DNA of 64,000 nucleotides from Comamonas sp. NLF-1-9 (GCF_019195435.1 NZ_CP078069.1:1488001-1552000); one strand, 5' to 3'. Shown: positions 6,625-16,482, counted from the stretch's first letter. The notes: a model not told the origin generated them from the letters alone. Program-made: numbers and translations.

Positions 6625-8316
6625 ATGCCCCTGCCACCACCACCCACCCAACGTGCGGCCCTGCTCTCGGCCGGCAAGCGCAAGGCCGACGCCCCGGCAA
6701 AACCGGCCGCGGCCAAGGCAGCGCCCGTTTCGCCCGCCAGGCCGGCGCAGGCAAGGCCCTCCGCACCCGCGGCGCGCCCTGCGCCGGCCCGGCCCGCGCT
6801 GGCGCCAGCGCCCGTGCCGCAGCCGGCGGCACGCGCACCTGCGCCAGCGCCCGCGCCGTCGCCCGCACCGCAACGCAAGGGCGGCGCGCGCGCGCGCAAG
6901 ACGGGCGCCGCGGGCAGCGGCGCAGCCAAGCTCTTCGTGCTCGACACCAACGTGCTGCTGCACGACCCCACCAGCCTGTTTCGCTTCGAGGAGCACGACA
7001 TCTTCCTGCCCATGGTGGTGCTCGAAGAGCTGGACGCGCACAAACGCGGCACCACCGAGGTCGCGCGCAACGGCCGCCAGGCCAGCCGCACGCTGGATGC
7101 GCTGGTCGCCGCCGCCACCAGCAGCGACATGGCCCGGGGCGTGCCGCTCAATGGCAGCGGGCAGCGCGCCGCCACCGGCCAGCTCTACTTCCAGACCGAG
7201 CCGCTGAGCTACGAACTGCCCGCGAGCCTGCCCCAAGGCAAGGCGGACAACCAGATCCTGGGCGTGGTGCAGGCGCTGCGCACGCGCCATGCGCCGCGCG
7301 AGGTGGTGCTGGTGTCCAAGGACATCAACATGCGCGTGAAGGCGCGCGCGCTGGGCCTGGCCGCGGAGGACTACGAGAACGACAAGGTGCTCGACGACGG
7401 CGACCTGCTGTATTCGGGCTACCTGGCGCTTGCGCCCGACTTCTGGATCAAGGCCGGCAAGAAGGTGGAGAGCTGGCAGCACGGCGCCACCACCTGCTAC
7501 CGCGTGAGCGGCCCGCAGGTGGCGCAGATGCTGATCAACCAGTTCGTCTATTTCGAGGCGCCGGGCGAACCCAGCCTGTATGCGCGCGTCACCGAGATCC
7601 GCGACAAGAGCGCGGTGCTGCAGACGCTCAAGGACTACGGCTCGGCCAAGAACGCGGTCTGGGGCGTGAACACGCGCAACCGCGAGCAGAACTTCGCGAT
7701 GAACCTCTTGATGGACCCCGAGGTGGACTTCGTCACGCTCACCGGCCAGGCAGGCACCGGCAAGACGCTGCTGGCGCTGGCCGCGGGCCTCACGCAGGTG
7801 CTCGACGAGCGCCGCTACAGCGAGATCATCATGACCCGCGCGACGGTGAGCGTGGGCGAGGACATCGGCTTTCTGCCCGGCACCGAGGAAGAGAAGATGG
7901 GTCCATGGATGGGCGCGCTGGACGACAACCTCGAATTCCTCGCCAAGGGCGACGGCGGCAGCGGCGCCGGCGAATGGGGGCGCGCCGCGACCAACGAGCT
8001 GATCCGCAGCCGCATCAAGATCAAGAGCATGAACTTCATGCGCGGGCGCACCTTCATGAACAAGTACGTGATCATCGACGAGGCGCAGAACCTCACGCCC
8101 AAACAGATGAAGACGCTGGTCACGCGCGCCGGGCCCGGCACCAAGATCATCTGCATGGGCAACCTCGGACAGATCGACACGCCCTACCTCACCGAAGGCT
8201 CCTCGGGCCTGACCTTTGCGGTGGACCGCTTCAAGGGCTGGGCGCACAGCGGCCACATCCTGCTGGCGCGTGGCGAACGCTCGCGCCTGGCGGACTTCGC
8301 GAGCGAGGTGCTGTAG
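6625..8316 (+). CDS. PIN-PhoH ATPase (PhoH2-type)
   Basis: A 563-residue protein in three parts. Residues 1-100 are a low-complexity Ala/Pro/Lys region. Next comes a PIN-type nuclease domain starting at KLFVLDTNVLLHD (about 102-114). The C-terminal half is a PhoH P-loop ATPase with Walker A GQAGTGKT (374-381) and the Walker B-like IIDEAQNLTPKQ (about 485). This PIN-plus-PhoH layout is known from proteins with ATP-dependent RNA unwinding and cleavage activity in mycobacteria; the role here is inferred. The ATG at 6625 comes soon after the bcp terminator; a start further in would trim part of the low-complexity tail and cannot be excluded. Confidence 0.88.
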   Translation: MPLPPPPTQRAALLSAGKRKADAPAKPAAAKAAPVSPARPAQARPSAPAARPAPARPALAPAPVPQPAARAPAPAPAPSPAPQRKGGARARKTGAAGSGAAKLFVLDTNVLLHDPTSLFRFEEHDIFLPMVVLEELDAHKRGTTEVARNGRQASRTLDALVAAATSSDMARGVPLNGSGQRAATGQLYFQTEPLSYELPASLPQGKADNQILGVVQALRTRHAPREVVLVSKDINMRVKARALGLAAEDYENDKVLDDGDLLYSGYLALAPDFWIKAGKKVESWQHGATTCYRVSGPQVAQMLINQFVYFEAPGEPSLYARVTEIRDKSAVLQTLKDYGSAKNAVWGVNTRNREQNFAMNLLMDPEVDFVTLTGQAGTGKTLLALAAGLTQVLDERRYSEIIMTRATVSVGEDIGFLPGTEEEKMGPWMGALDDNLEFLAKGDGGSGAGEWGRAATNELIRSRIKIKSMNFMRGRTFMNKYVIIDEAQNLTPKQMKTLVTRAGPGTKIICMGNLGQIDTPYLTEGSSGLTFAVDRFKGWAHSGHILLARGERSRLADFASEVL

Positions 8317-8333
8317 CCCCTGGAATCTTCAAA

Positions 8334-8381
8334 AAGATAGCTGTTTGCGCAGGCCGGGCGGGCGTTTGGTCGATATTTGTT
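8334..8381 (+). repeat. Dispersed repeat, copy 3
   Basis: GATAGCTGTTTGCGCAGG followed by CGGGCGTTTGGTCG and ATATTTG, the same order of blocks as the other copies though more diverged. It sits in the convergent gap between the PhoH gene and the aldehyde dehydrogenase (8317-8476), which holds no gene I can support. Confidence 0.55.
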
Positions 8382-8476
8382 CAAAAATACCGTCGCTGTT
8401 CGCCGTGCCGCGCACCGGCCGCAGCGCATGACGCGGGGGCGCAGCGAGGCGAAGGCCGGAAAAAGCGCGCAGCGCC

Positions 8477-10033
8477 TCAGGAGCCTGTTTCGACGTCAAA
8501 GCGCACGCCCTGCGCCAGGGGCAGCGCGCCGCCGTAGTTGATGGTGTTGGTGGCGCGGCGCATGTAGCCCTTCCAGGCGTCCGAGCCCGATTCGCGCCCG
8601 CCTCCGGTTTCCTTCTCGCCACCAAAGGCCCCGCCGATCTCCGCGCCCGAGGTGCCGATGTTCACGTTGGCAATGCCGCAGTCGCTGCCGGCCGCCGACA
8701 GGAAGCGCTCGGCTTCGGCCAGGTCCTGCGTGAAGATGGCCGAGGACAGACCCTGGGGCACGTCGTTCTGCAGCGCGACCGCTTCGTCCAGATCGCCCCC
8801 GTAGCGCAGCACGTAGAGGATGGGAGCGAAGGTTTCCTCGCGCACCACGGCCGTCTGCGCCGGCATCTGCACCAGCGCCGGGCGCACGTACCAGGCGTCC
8901 TCGCCCAGCGCCTGGCATACGCGCTCACCGCCCACCATGCTGAGGGCGCCCTCGGCGCGCGCCTGCGCGAGCGCCGCCTGCATGGCATCGAAGGCACCGC
9001 GGTCTATCAAGGGCCCCACCAGGGTCGATGGCTGCAGCGGGTCGCCCACCGCGATGCTCTGGTACACGCGCTCGAGGCGCGCCAGCAGCGCGTCGTGCAC
9101 CGAAGCATGCACGATCAGCCGGCGCAGCGTGGTGCAGCGCTGGCCCGCCGTGCCCACGGCCGCGAACACGATGGCGCGCACCGCCAGCTCCAGGTCGGCC
9201 GAGGCCGTCACCACCATGGCGTTGTTGCCGCCCAGCTCCAGAATGCTGCGGCCAAAACGCTCGGCGACCTTCACCGCCACCTGCCGTCCCATGCGCGTGG
9301 AACCCGTGGCACTGAGCACCGCCACCTGCGGGCTGGCAGCCAGCGCTTCTCCCGCCTCGCGTGCACCCGGCACCACCTGGCTCAGCCCTTCGGGCACGCA
9401 GCCGGGCCGCTCGGCATTGAGCTGCGCGGCCGCCTGCTGCAGCAGATGCTGGCAGACCAGCGCCGTGAGCGGGGTCTTCTCCGACGGCTTCCAGACAATG
9501 GCGTTGCCGCAGACCAGGGCAAGCGCCGCATTCCAGGACCAGACCGCCACCGGGAAATTGAAGGCCGAGATGATGCCGACCACGCCGGCCGGGTGCCAGG
9601 TTTCCATCATGCGGTGGCCGGGGCGCTCGCTGGCGATCGTCAGGCCATGGAGCTGGCGCGACAGCCCGACGGCGAAGTCGCAGATGTCGATCATCTCCTG
9701 CACCTCGCCCTGCCCTTCGCCGAGGATCTTGCCGGCCTCCAGCGAGACCAGCTCGCCCAGCTGCGCCTTGTGCTCGCGCAACAGGGCGGCCAGACGCCGC
9801 ACCAGCTCGCCGCGCACGGGCGCGGGCACCGCGCGCCAGCGCTTGCCCGCGCGCACGGCGGCATCGATCGCGGCCTGCACCTGCGCCGGTGTCTGCGCGC
9901 TCAGCCTGGCCAGCAGCGCGCCGTCGCGCGGAGCGCGCACTGCAAGGTCGGCCGCACCGCCCGCCGCGGGGACCGTCCAGCCGAGCAGCCGCGCCAGTCG
10001 CGCGAGCCGCACCTGCGAATTTTCAGTAACCAT
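8477..10033 (-). CDS. Aldehyde dehydrogenase, ALDH7 / piperideine-6-carboxylate dehydrogenase type
   Basis: A 518-residue NAD-dependent aldehyde dehydrogenase. The nucleophile is C300 in GTAGQRCTT, the general base E266 in ILELGGNN, and the fold block AFNFPVAVWSWN is present. The C-terminal KETGGGRESGSDAWKGYMRR is characteristic of the ALDH7 group (antiquitin, AmaB), which oxidises aminoadipate semialdehyde in lysine breakdown. The start ATG (10031-10033) overlaps the dnaB stop by 11 bases, so it may be translationally coupled to dnaB. No other lysine-degradation gene is nearby, so the substrate is inferred from family only. Confidence 0.85.
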   Translation of the reverse strand: MVTENSQVRLARLARLLGWTVPAAGGAADLAVRAPRDGALLARLSAQTPAQVQAAIDAAVRAGKRWRAVPAPVRGELVRRLAALLREHKAQLGELVSLEAGKILGEGQGEVQEMIDICDFAVGLSRQLHGLTIASERPGHRMMETWHPAGVVGIISAFNFPVAVWSWNAALALVCGNAIVWKPSEKTPLTALVCQHLLQQAAAQLNAERPGCVPEGLSQVVPGAREAGEALAASPQVAVLSATGSTRMGRQVAVKVAERFGRSILELGGNNAMVVTASADLELAVRAIVFAAVGTAGQRCTTLRRLIVHASVHDALLARLERVYQSIAVGDPLQPSTLVGPLIDRGAFDAMQAALAQARAEGALSMVGGERVCQALGEDAWYVRPALVQMPAQTAVVREETFAPILYVLRYGGDLDEAVALQNDVPQGLSSAIFTQDLAEAERFLSAAGSDCGIANVNIGTSGAEIGGAFGGEKETGGGRESGSDAWKGYMRRATNTINYGGALPLAQGVRFDVETGS

Positions 10034-11441
10034 TGCCCTGCTCCAGCGCCAGGTTCTCGAAGCGCGTCTGGTCCTTCTGGAAGAACAGCTTGACGGTGCC
10101 CGTCGGGCCATTGCGCTGCTTGCCGATGATGATCTCCGAGACGTTGGGCTCCTTGCTCTCCTTGTTGTAGTAGTCGTCGCGGTAGATGAACATGATGATG
10201 TCGGCGTCCTGCTCGATCGCGCCCGATTCGCGCAGGTCGCTCATCAAGGGGCGCTTGTCGTTGCGCTGCTCCACCGAACGGTTGAGCTGCGACAGCGCGA
10301 TCACGGGGCACTGCAGTTCCTTGGCCAGCATCTTCAGGCCGCGCGAGATCTCGCCGAGCTCGGTCGCACGGTTCTCGCCCTGGCCGCCGCCCGAACCGCT
10401 CATGAGCTGCAGGTAGTCCACCACGATCAGCCCGAGCTTGCCGCACTGGCGCGCCAGGCGCCGGGCACTGGCGCGCAGCTCCGAGGGCGTCAGGCCCGGC
10501 GTCTCGTCGATATGCAGCGAGACCGAACGCAGCCGCTCTATCGCCTCGGTCAGGCGCGGCCATTCCTGGTCGGTGAGCTTGCCGGTGCGCAAGTGCCCCT
10601 GGTCGATGCGGCCTATCGAGCCGACGATGCGCACCGCCAGCTGGGCCGCGCCCATTTCCATCGAGAAGATCGCCACCGGCAGCTGCTCGTTGAGCGCCAC
10701 GTGCTCGGCGATGTTCACCGCCAGCGAGGTCTTGCCCATGGACGGGCGCGCGGCCAGCACCACCAGGTCGCCCGCCTGCAGACCGCTGGTCATGCGGTCC
10801 AGGTCGGTGAAGCCGGTGGGCACGCCGGTCACGTCCATGGGGTTGTCGGCCATCTCCTGCACGCGGTCGAGCAGGCTCACGACCAGCGACTCCATGGGCT
10901 GGAAGCCCTGCTTCATGCGCGAGCCCTCTTCGCCGATGGCGAAGATCTTCTGCTCGGCCTCGTCCAGGATGCGGTCCACCGGCCTGCCTTGCGGGTTGAA
11001 GGCGTTGGTGGCGATCTCGTCGCTGGCCGAGACGAGCTTTCTCAGAATGGCGCGCTCGCGCACGATCTCGGCGTAGCGGCGGATGTTGCTGGCGCTGGGC
11101 ACGTACTGCGCCAGGCTGTTCAGGTAGGCCAGGCCGCCGGTTTCCTCGGCCTTGCCCACGCTTTGCAGGCGCTCGTGCACCGTGATCACGTCGGCCGGCT
11201 TGTTGGCGCCGATCAGCGCGCCGATGGCGGCATAGACCTGCTGGTGCTCGCTGCGGTAGAAGTCGCCCTCGCCCAGCAGATCGCTCACCCGGTCCCAGGC
11301 CAGGTTGTCGAGCAGCAGACCGCCGAGCACGCTGGACTCGGCTTCGATCGAGTGCGGGGGCACGCGCAGCTGCGTCAGCTCGCGGTCGGGGAAATGGGCT
11401 GGAACATAGGTCTCCAGCGGTGCGGAAATCACGGCAGACAT
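10023..11441 (-). CDS. dnaB: Replicative DNA helicase DnaB
   Basis: The ring helicase that unwinds DNA ahead of the replisome. The 472-residue protein has the N-terminal helical domain (VPPHSIEAESSVLGGLLLDN) and a RecA-like motor domain with Walker A ARPSMGKTS (231-239) and LGLIVVDYLQLM as Walker B; the KRPLMSDLRESGAIEQDAD block is near the end. I chose the ATG at 11441 rather than an in-frame one at 11471 because it gives the usual short N-terminus. In this group dnaB commonly follows rplI; here a PilZ gene on the other strand lies between them. Confidence 0.96.
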   Translation of the reverse strand: MSAVISAPLETYVPAHFPDRELTQLRVPPHSIEAESSVLGGLLLDNLAWDRVSDLLGEGDFYRSEHQQVYAAIGALIGANKPADVITVHERLQSVGKAEETGGLAYLNSLAQYVPSASNIRRYAEIVRERAILRKLVSASDEIATNAFNPQGRPVDRILDEAEQKIFAIGEEGSRMKQGFQPMESLVVSLLDRVQEMADNPMDVTGVPTGFTDLDRMTSGLQAGDLVVLAARPSMGKTSLAVNIAEHVALNEQLPVAIFSMEMGAAQLAVRIVGSIGRIDQGHLRTGKLTDQEWPRLTEAIERLRSVSLHIDETPGLTPSELRASARRLARQCGKLGLIVVDYLQLMSGSGGGQGENRATELGEISRGLKMLAKELQCPVIALSQLNRSVEQRNDKRPLMSDLRESGAIEQDADIIMFIYRDDYYNKESKEPNVSEIIIGKQRNGPTGTVKLFFQKDQTRFENLALEQGNGY

Positions 11442-11636
11442 CAATCGGGCAATCCAGAAAATCGCGGGCAAGCGGGCATCCTAACCAGCCGCCGACCGCA
11501 CGTCATCGCACAAGCTGTGGACAAGTGGTGTACAAGCGCTGGTCAAGGTGTGCACACGAGCGGCGATGGCGCCGCACTTTGCCCGACGCCGCTCAGGCGC
11601 TAGCATCGCAGTTGTCCGCCCCAGACCGCCAACGCC

Positions 11637-12002
11637 ATGCCCTACGAGCGCCGCCACTACGTCCGTGTACGGTTCGACAGCCCCGGCCAGCTGCGCTGGG
11701 CCGGGCAGGCGGTCGCGGTGCGCGTGCTCGACCTGTCGCTCAAGGGAGCATTGCTGCAGACGGCGCTGGACAGAACGGCGCTGCAGCCCGGTCTGCGCTG
11801 CGAACTGACCGTTCCGCTCGCCCCGCAGGAGTACATCCGCATGGCCGTAGAGGTGACGCACCTGCAGGAGGAACATATCGGCGTGGCCTGCCTGAGCGTG
11901 GACATCGACAGCGTGACCCACCTGCGCCGGCTGATCGAGCTGCAACTGGGCGACCCTGCGCTGCTCGAGCGCGATCTGGCCGAGCTCAGCGGCCTGCACT
12001 GA
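11637..12002 (+). CDS. PilZ-domain protein
   Basis: A 121-residue protein consisting almost only of a PilZ domain, which binds cyclic di-GMP. The two ligand motifs are present: RRHYVR (5-10), matching RxxxR, and DLSLKG (32-37), matching (D/N)xSxxG. The intact motifs suggest real c-di-GMP binding, but the output is unknown. It lies on the plus strand between dnaB and rplI, converging on rplI with a shared terminator. No strong ribosome site is visible before the ATG. Confidence 0.85.
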   Translation: MPYERRHYVRVRFDSPGQLRWAGQAVAVRVLDLSLKGALLQTALDRTALQPGLRCELTVPLAPQEYIRMAVEVTHLQEEHIGVACLSVDIDSVTHLRRLIELQLGDPALLERDLAELSGLH

Positions 12003-12035
12003 GGGCGCTGGCGCCGCAGCCGCACGCGCATAGAA

Positions 12036-12059
12036 AAGCCGCCCCGGCAGGGGCGGCTT
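12036..12059. terminator. Bidirectional terminator between the PilZ gene and rplI
   Basis: AAGCCGCCCC, loop GGCA, GGGGCGGCTT: a perfect 10-base stem flanked by A and T residues on either side, placed between two convergent genes. Confidence 0.75.
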
Positions 12060-12082
12060 CGGCTTGGCTTTGCAGAGCAGCT

Positions 12083-12535
12083 TCAGGCGGTTTCGCCGTA
12101 CACCGCCACCGCCAGCTCCACCGACACGTCGGTGTGCAGCACCACGGTCACGCTGCTATCGCCGACCATCTTGATCGGGCCGTCGGGCATGCGGATCTGT
12201 GCCTTGTGCACCTTCACGCCCTGGCGGTGCAGCTCGTCGGCGATGTCGTAGCTGGTGACCGAGCCGAACAGACGGCCGTCGACGCCGGCCTTCTGCGTGA
12301 GCTTGAGGGTCAGCTGCTCGAGCTGCGCCGCCTCGGCCTGGGCCTGGGCGAGCTTGTCGGCCGCAGCCTTTTCCAGTTCGGCGCGGCGCGCTTCGAATTC
12401 GGCCTTGGCGGCCGCGGTCGCGCGGTGGGCGCGGCCCGTGGGGATCAGGTAGTTGCGCGCGTAGCCGTCCTTGACCTTGACGATGTCGCCCAGCGCACCG
12501 AGGTTGACCACCTTGTCGAGCAAAATCACTTGCAT
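12083..12535 (-). CDS. rplI: 50S ribosomal protein L9
   Basis: A 150-residue protein with the L9 signature near its start ([32 protein letters not shown]). A central charged helix (about 40-75) links this N-terminal rRNA-binding domain to the C-terminal domain ([14 protein letters not shown]). Normal length. It follows rpsR after 12 bases in the rpsF-priB-rpsR-rplI operon. Confidence 0.97.
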   Translation of the reverse strand: MQVILLDKVVNLGALGDIVKVKDGYARNYLIPTGRAHRATAAAKAEFEARRAELEKAAADKLAQAQAEAAQLEQLTLKLTQKAGVDGRLFGSVTSYDIADELHRQGVKVHKAQIRMPDGPIKMVGDSSVTVVLHTDVSVELAVAVYGETA

Positions 12536-12547
12536 GGCTGTGGCTCC

Positions 12548-12826
12548 TCAGATCTTGTGCTGATCGGTGAACGGCAGCAGCGCCAGAAAGCGCGCGCGCT
12601 TGATGGCGGTATTGAGCTGACGCTGGTAGATGGCGCGCGTGCCGGTCAGGCGTGCCGGAATGATCTTGCCGTTCTCGGCGATGAAGTCGCGCAGCGTGTC
12701 GATGTCCTTGTAGTCGATCTCCTCGACGCCGGCCACGGTGAAGCGGCAGAAACGCTTGCGCTTGAACAGCAGCGACTGGCTGTTGCGCTTGCCGCCCTTG
12801 CCGCCCTTGTTGAATTTCCTGAACAT
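12548..12826 (-). CDS. rpsR: 30S ribosomal protein S18
   Basis: A 92-residue basic protein with the S18 core [22 protein letters not shown] and [15 protein letters not shown]. The N-terminal extension is Gly/Lys-rich ([10 protein letters not shown]). S18 binds next to S6 on the small-subunit platform, and both are in this operon. Spacing to priB is 21 bases. Confidence 0.97.
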   Translation of the reverse strand: MFRKFNKGGKGGKRNSQSLLFKRKRFCRFTVAGVEEIDYKDIDTLRDFIAENGKIIPARLTGTRAIYQRQLNTAIKRARFLALLPFTDQHKI

Positions 12827-12847
12827 GTTCGGAACCTTTTTGAAAAA

Positions 12848-13162
12848 CTAATGGGGTTGAAACGCCTGGATGTGAAACACCACGCCCCTGCCATTGCGCG
12901 CCTGGGCCAGGAAGCCCTGGAAATCCCAGAGGCTCTCCAGCGCCTGTCTGGCAAGCCGTTCGGCCAGCGTGCCGAAGGCCACGGCCTTGAGCGTCACCGC
13001 CACCTGCCGCTGTCCACCGGCTTCCTCCTGGGTGGACGCATGCGCCAGGCTCACGTCCAGTGCGGGCAGGCCCACCGGCGTATGGCGCAGCGGCTGCAGT
13101 TGCGCAACGCTTGCCGTCAGCTGCAGGCGGTTGAGGGTGGCGGCACTTGCGGGCGATGGCAC
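12848..13162 (-). CDS. priB: Primosomal replication protein PriB
   Basis: A 104-residue single-domain OB-fold protein that binds single-stranded DNA and helps PriA restart stalled forks. It was called from its position between rpsF and rpsR, its size and blocks such as NRLQLTASVAQLQPLRHTPVGLPA and VAVTLKAVAFG (split here as motifs of the SSB-like fold). It starts 10 bases after the rpsF stop. Sequence conservation in PriB is low, so the operon position carries much of the weight. Confidence 0.88.
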   Translation of the reverse strand: MPSPASAATLNRLQLTASVAQLQPLRHTPVGLPALDVSLAHASTQEEAGGQRQVAVTLKAVAFGTLAERLARQALESLWDFQGFLAQARNGRGVVFHIQAFQPH

Positions 13163-13172
13163 GGCCGTGCGC

Positions 13173-13541
13173 TCAGCGCTCTGCTGCCTCGGCCTGGCTG
13201 GCCTTGCGGGCTTCCTCGCGCTCGACGGTCTTCATCATCAGCGAGGGCGTGGTTTCGGCCTTGGTCTTCTGCACCGTGAGGTGGCGCAGCACCGCGTCGT
13301 TGAACTTGAAGGCGTGCTCCAGTTCGGCCATCACGGCCTGGTCGGCCTCGATGTTCAGGCACAGGTAGTGCGCCTTGGCCAGTTTGCTGATCATGTAGGC
13401 CAGTTGGCGCCGGCCCCAGTCTTCCACGCGGTGCACCTGACCACCGCCCGCGGTGATCATGCCCTTGTAGCGCTCGAGCATCGCCGGCACCTGCTCGCTC
13501 TGGTCCGGATGGATGAGCAAGACGATTTCATAGTGACGCAT
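13173..13541 (-). CDS. rpsF: 30S ribosomal protein S6
   Basis: A 122-residue protein beginning [19 protein letters not shown], with the S6 blocks [11 protein letters not shown] and [11 protein letters not shown]. The ATG at 13541 has an excellent ribosome site (AAGGAGG six bases upstream). A longer in-frame reading from 13637 is rejected because it would include that site and the promoter. First gene of the ribosomal cluster, divergent from grpE. Confidence 0.97.
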   Translation of the reverse strand: MRHYEIVLLIHPDQSEQVPAMLERYKGMITAGGGQVHRVEDWGRRQLAYMISKLAKAHYLCLNIEADQAVMAELEHAFKFNDAVLRHLTVQKTKAETTPSLMMKTVEREEARKASQAEAAER

Positions 13542-13607
13542 GCAACCTCCTTGTGGTTGAAAGCCACCCGCTGCGTCGCGATGTGCGGTGTGGCAAGGAA
13601 ACCCGCG

Positions 13608-13613
13608 ATTATA
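13608..13613 (-). promoter_or_regulatory. -10 element of the rpsF operon
   Basis: A perfect TATAAT on the minus strand, 67 bases upstream of the rpsF start. The matching -35 is weak (TGTACC at 13631-13636, 17-base spacing). It is the best candidate for the ribosomal operon promoter in the divergent gap. Confidence 0.45.
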
Positions 13614-13681
13614 GAAGCGAAAGCCGTCTGGGTACACTCACGCCTTCGCGCGCCCCCGGGTGGCGTTCGCGGCGCCGGCGC

Positions 13682-13709
13682 CTTGAAAGCCGGCGCGCCG
13701 TCCCCAGAT
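13682..13709 (+). promoter_or_regulatory. Sigma-32 (heat-shock) promoter of grpE-dnaK-dnaJ
   Basis: CTTGAAA (13682-13688), 13-base spacer, CCCCAGAT (13702-13709): a close match to the RpoH consensus CTTGAAA-N11-16-CCCCATNT. Transcription would start near 13716, which fixes the grpE start downstream at 13768 and not at the ATG at 13708. No CIRCE element is present here. Confidence 0.85.
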
Positions 13710-13767
13710 GCATGGCGCCTGCTCTCGAACACCTTGTCCCACACGAAACACCTCGCGTTTTCCAGAC

Positions 13768-14337
13768 ATGTCCGACCATCCCAACACTCCCCTCACGCGC
13801 GACGCCGGCGCGGACGACACGCAGTCCAGCATGGCCGCCGACGCGCACGATGAAATCGCCCGCCTGAACAACGAACTGGCCGAGCTCAAGGCCAAGAGCG
13901 CCGATCTGGCCGACCAGTTCCTGCGCGCCAAGGCCGAAGCGGAGAACGCCCGCCGCCGCGCCGAGGAAGACGTGGCCAAGGCGCGCAAGTTCGGCATCGA
14001 GGGTTTTGCCGAGAACCTGCTGCCAGTGTGCGACAGCCTGGACGCCGCGCTGGCCATAGAAAACGCCAGCGCCGCTCAGCTGCGCGAAGGCAGCGAAGCC
14101 ACCTTGCGCCAGCTGCTGTCGGTGCTCGAGCGCAACAAGGTAGTGGTGGTCAATCCGGCGGCGGGCGACAGGTTCGATCCGCACCAGCACCAGGCGATCA
14201 GCGTCGTGCCATCCGAGCAAGAGGCCAACACCGTCGTGAGCGTGCTGCAAAAGGGCTACCTGATCTTTGATCGCGTGCTGCGCCCGGCGCTGGTGACCGT
14301 GGCCGGCGGCTCCCAGGGGGACGGTGCACGCACTTGA
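13768..14337 (+). CDS. grpE: Nucleotide exchange factor GrpE
   Basis: A 189-residue co-chaperone that releases ADP from DnaK. The N-terminus is acidic and disordered; a long helical region follows ([19 protein letters not shown]) with the signature [18 protein letters not shown], then the C-terminal beta domain with [16 protein letters not shown]. The start MSDHPNTPL lies downstream of the sigma-32 promoter. First gene of grpE-dnaK-dnaJ. Confidence 0.96.
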   Translation: MSDHPNTPLTRDAGADDTQSSMAADAHDEIARLNNELAELKAKSADLADQFLRAKAEAENARRRAEEDVAKARKFGIEGFAENLLPVCDSLDAALAIENASAAQLREGSEATLRQLLSVLERNKVVVVNPAAGDRFDPHQHQAISVVPSEQEANTVVSVLQKGYLIFDRVLRPALVTVAGGSQGDGART

Positions 14338-14397
14338 ATTCAGCCACGTGAACCGCACGTAGCACAGCATCAGTATTGACACATTACGGAGAAGAAC

Positions 14398-16341
14398 ATG
14401 GGAAAGATCATCGGCATCGACCTGGGCACGACCAATAGCTGCGTGGCCATCATGGAAGGCAATGCGACGCGCGTGATCGAGAACAGCGAAGGCGCGCGCA
14501 CCACGCCCTCCATCGTCGCCTACCAGGACGACGGCGAGATCCTGGTCGGCGCCAGCGCCAAGCGCCAGGCCGTGACCAACCCCAAGAACACCATCTACGC
14601 GGTCAAGCGCCTGATCGGGCGCAAGTACGACGACAAGGAGGTGCAGAAAGACCTGGGTCTGGCACCCTTTGCCATCATCAAGGCCGACAACGGCGACGCC
14701 TGGGTGCAGGTGCGCGACCAGAAGCTCGCGCCGCCGCAGATCAGCGCCGAGACCCTGCGCAAGATGAAGAAGACCGCCGAGGACTACCTGGGCGAGCCGG
14801 TGACCGAGGCCGTCATCACGGTCCCCGCCTACTTCAACGACAGCCAGCGCCAGGCGACCAAGGACGCCGGGCGCATCGCCGGCCTGGAAGTCAAGCGCAT
14901 CATCAACGAACCCACGGCCGCGGCGCTCGCCTTCGGCCTGGACAAGCAGGGCAAGGGCGACCGCAAGATCGTCGTCTACGACCTGGGCGGCGGCACGTTT
15001 GACGTGTCGGTGATCGAGATCGCCGACGTCGACGGCGAGAAGCAGTTCGAGGTACTGGCCACCAACGGCGACACCTTCCTGGGTGGTGAGGATTTCGACC
15101 AGCGCATCATCGACTACATCATCGGCGAGTTCAAGAAGGACCAGGGCGTGGACCTCAAGGCCGACGTGCTCGCGCTGCAGCGTCTGAAAGAAGCGGCAGA
15201 GAAGGCCAAGATCGAGCTGTCCAATTCCGCGCAGACCGACATCAACCTGCCCTACATCACGGCCGACGCCTCGGGCCCCAAGCACCTGAACATCAAGCTC
15301 ACGCGCGCCAAGCTCGAAAGCCTGGTCGAGGACCTGATCGAGCGCACCATAGGCCCGTGCCGCACCGCCATCAAGGATGCGGGCATCAGCGTGAGCGACA
15401 TCAACGACGTGATCCTGGTCGGCGGCATGACGCGCATGCCCAAGGTGCAGGAGCAGGTCAAGGAGTTCTTCGGCAAGGAGCCGCGCAAGGACGTGAACCC
15501 CGACGAAGCCGTGGCCGTGGGCGCGGCCGTGCAGGGCCAGGTGCTCTCGGGCGACCGCAAGGACGTGCTGCTGCTGGACGTGACGCCGCTGTCGCTGGGC
15601 ATCGAGACCCTGGGTGGCGTCATGACCAAGATGATCACCAAGAACACCACCATTCCGACCAAGTTCGCCCAGACCTTCTCCACCGCCGAGGACAACCAGC
15701 CCGCGGTGACGATCAAGGTCTACCAGGGCGAGCGCGAGATCGCCACGGCCAACAAGCTGCTGGGCGAGTTCAATCTGGAAGGCATTCCGCCCGCATCGCG
15801 CGGCACGCCCCAGATCGAGGTGAGTTTCGACATCGACGCCAACGGCATCCTGCACGTGGGTGCCAAGGACAAGGGCACGGGCAAGGAAAACAAGATCACC
15901 ATCAAGGCGTCTTCGGGCCTGTCCGAGGAAGAGATCCAGAAGATGGTCAAGGACGCCGAGCTCAACGCCGCCGACGACAAGAAGAAGCTCGAACTCGTGC
16001 AGGCGCGCAACCAGGGCGAAGCGGCGGTGCACAGCACGCAGAAGGCGCTCGCCGAGCACGGCGACAAGCTTGAGGCGGGCGAGAAGGAAAAGGTCGAAGC
16101 CGCGGTCAAGGAGCTGGAAGAAGCTCTCAAGGGCGAGGACAAGGCGGCGATCGAGGACAAGACCAATGCCCTGATGACCGCAAGCCAGAAGCTGGGCGAG
16201 AAGATGTATGCCGACGCTGCCGCCCAGGCCGGCGCCGCGGCGGGAGCCGCGCCCGGTGGCGAGCCGCCGGCCCAGCCGTCCGCGGCCGCGGACGACGACA
16301 ACGTCGTGGACGCGGAAGTCAAGGAAGTCAAGAAGGGCTGA
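14398..16341 (+). CDS. dnaK: Hsp70 chaperone DnaK
   Basis: A 647-residue Hsp70, full length. The ATPase domain begins [17 protein letters not shown] and contains [13 protein letters not shown] and [12 protein letters not shown]; the substrate domain and lid follow, ending in the conserved acidic tail [16 protein letters not shown]. It is 60 bases after grpE, with a ribosome site (CGGAGAAG) before ATG. It binds unfolded segments in an ATP cycle driven by DnaJ and GrpE, both adjacent. Confidence 0.98.
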   Translation: MGKIIGIDLGTTNSCVAIMEGNATRVIENSEGARTTPSIVAYQDDGEILVGASAKRQAVTNPKNTIYAVKRLIGRKYDDKEVQKDLGLAPFAIIKADNGDAWVQVRDQKLAPPQISAETLRKMKKTAEDYLGEPVTEAVITVPAYFNDSQRQATKDAGRIAGLEVKRIINEPTAAALAFGLDKQGKGDRKIVVYDLGGGTFDVSVIEIADVDGEKQFEVLATNGDTFLGGEDFDQRIIDYIIGEFKKDQGVDLKADVLALQRLKEAAEKAKIELSNSAQTDINLPYITADASGPKHLNIKLTRAKLESLVEDLIERTIGPCRTAIKDAGISVSDINDVILVGGMTRMPKVQEQVKEFFGKEPRKDVNPDEAVAVGAAVQGQVLSGDRKDVLLLDVTPLSLGIETLGGVMTKMITKNTTIPTKFAQTFSTAEDNQPAVTIKVYQGEREIATANKLLGEFNLEGIPPASRGTPQIEVSFDIDANGILHVGAKDKGTGKENKITIKASSGLSEEEIQKMVKDAELNAADDKKKLELVQARNQGEAAVHSTQKALAEHGDKLEAGEKEKVEAAVKELEEALKGEDKAAIEDKTNALMTASQKLGEKMYADAAAQAGAAAGAAPGGEPPAQPSAAADDDNVVDAEVKEVKKG

Positions 16342-16360
16342 ATCCAGCCCGGGCAGCCTC

Positions 16361-16393
16361 AGGGCGGCAGGCTGCGTGCCTGGCCGCCCTTTG
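16361..16393 (+). terminator. Hairpin between dnaK and dnaJ (attenuator-like)
   Basis: AGGGCGGC-AGGC and GCCT-GGCCGCCCT form a 12-base stem with one bulge and a small loop, followed by TTTG. It is a likely partial terminator that lowers dnaJ expression relative to dnaK. Confidence 0.55.
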
Positions 16394-16482
16394 CGCTGGT
16401 GCAAGTGAGCAGGTGAGGAGGGGGCGCCGCGTTGCAATCGCCGCGCCATCCCCTGCGGTGAACCAGGAACAGCGATCAGCCC

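Noticed and set aside
13708..13767. ATG at 13708 as the grpE start
   Set aside because: It overlaps the -10 of the sigma-32 promoter, upstream of the expected transcription start.
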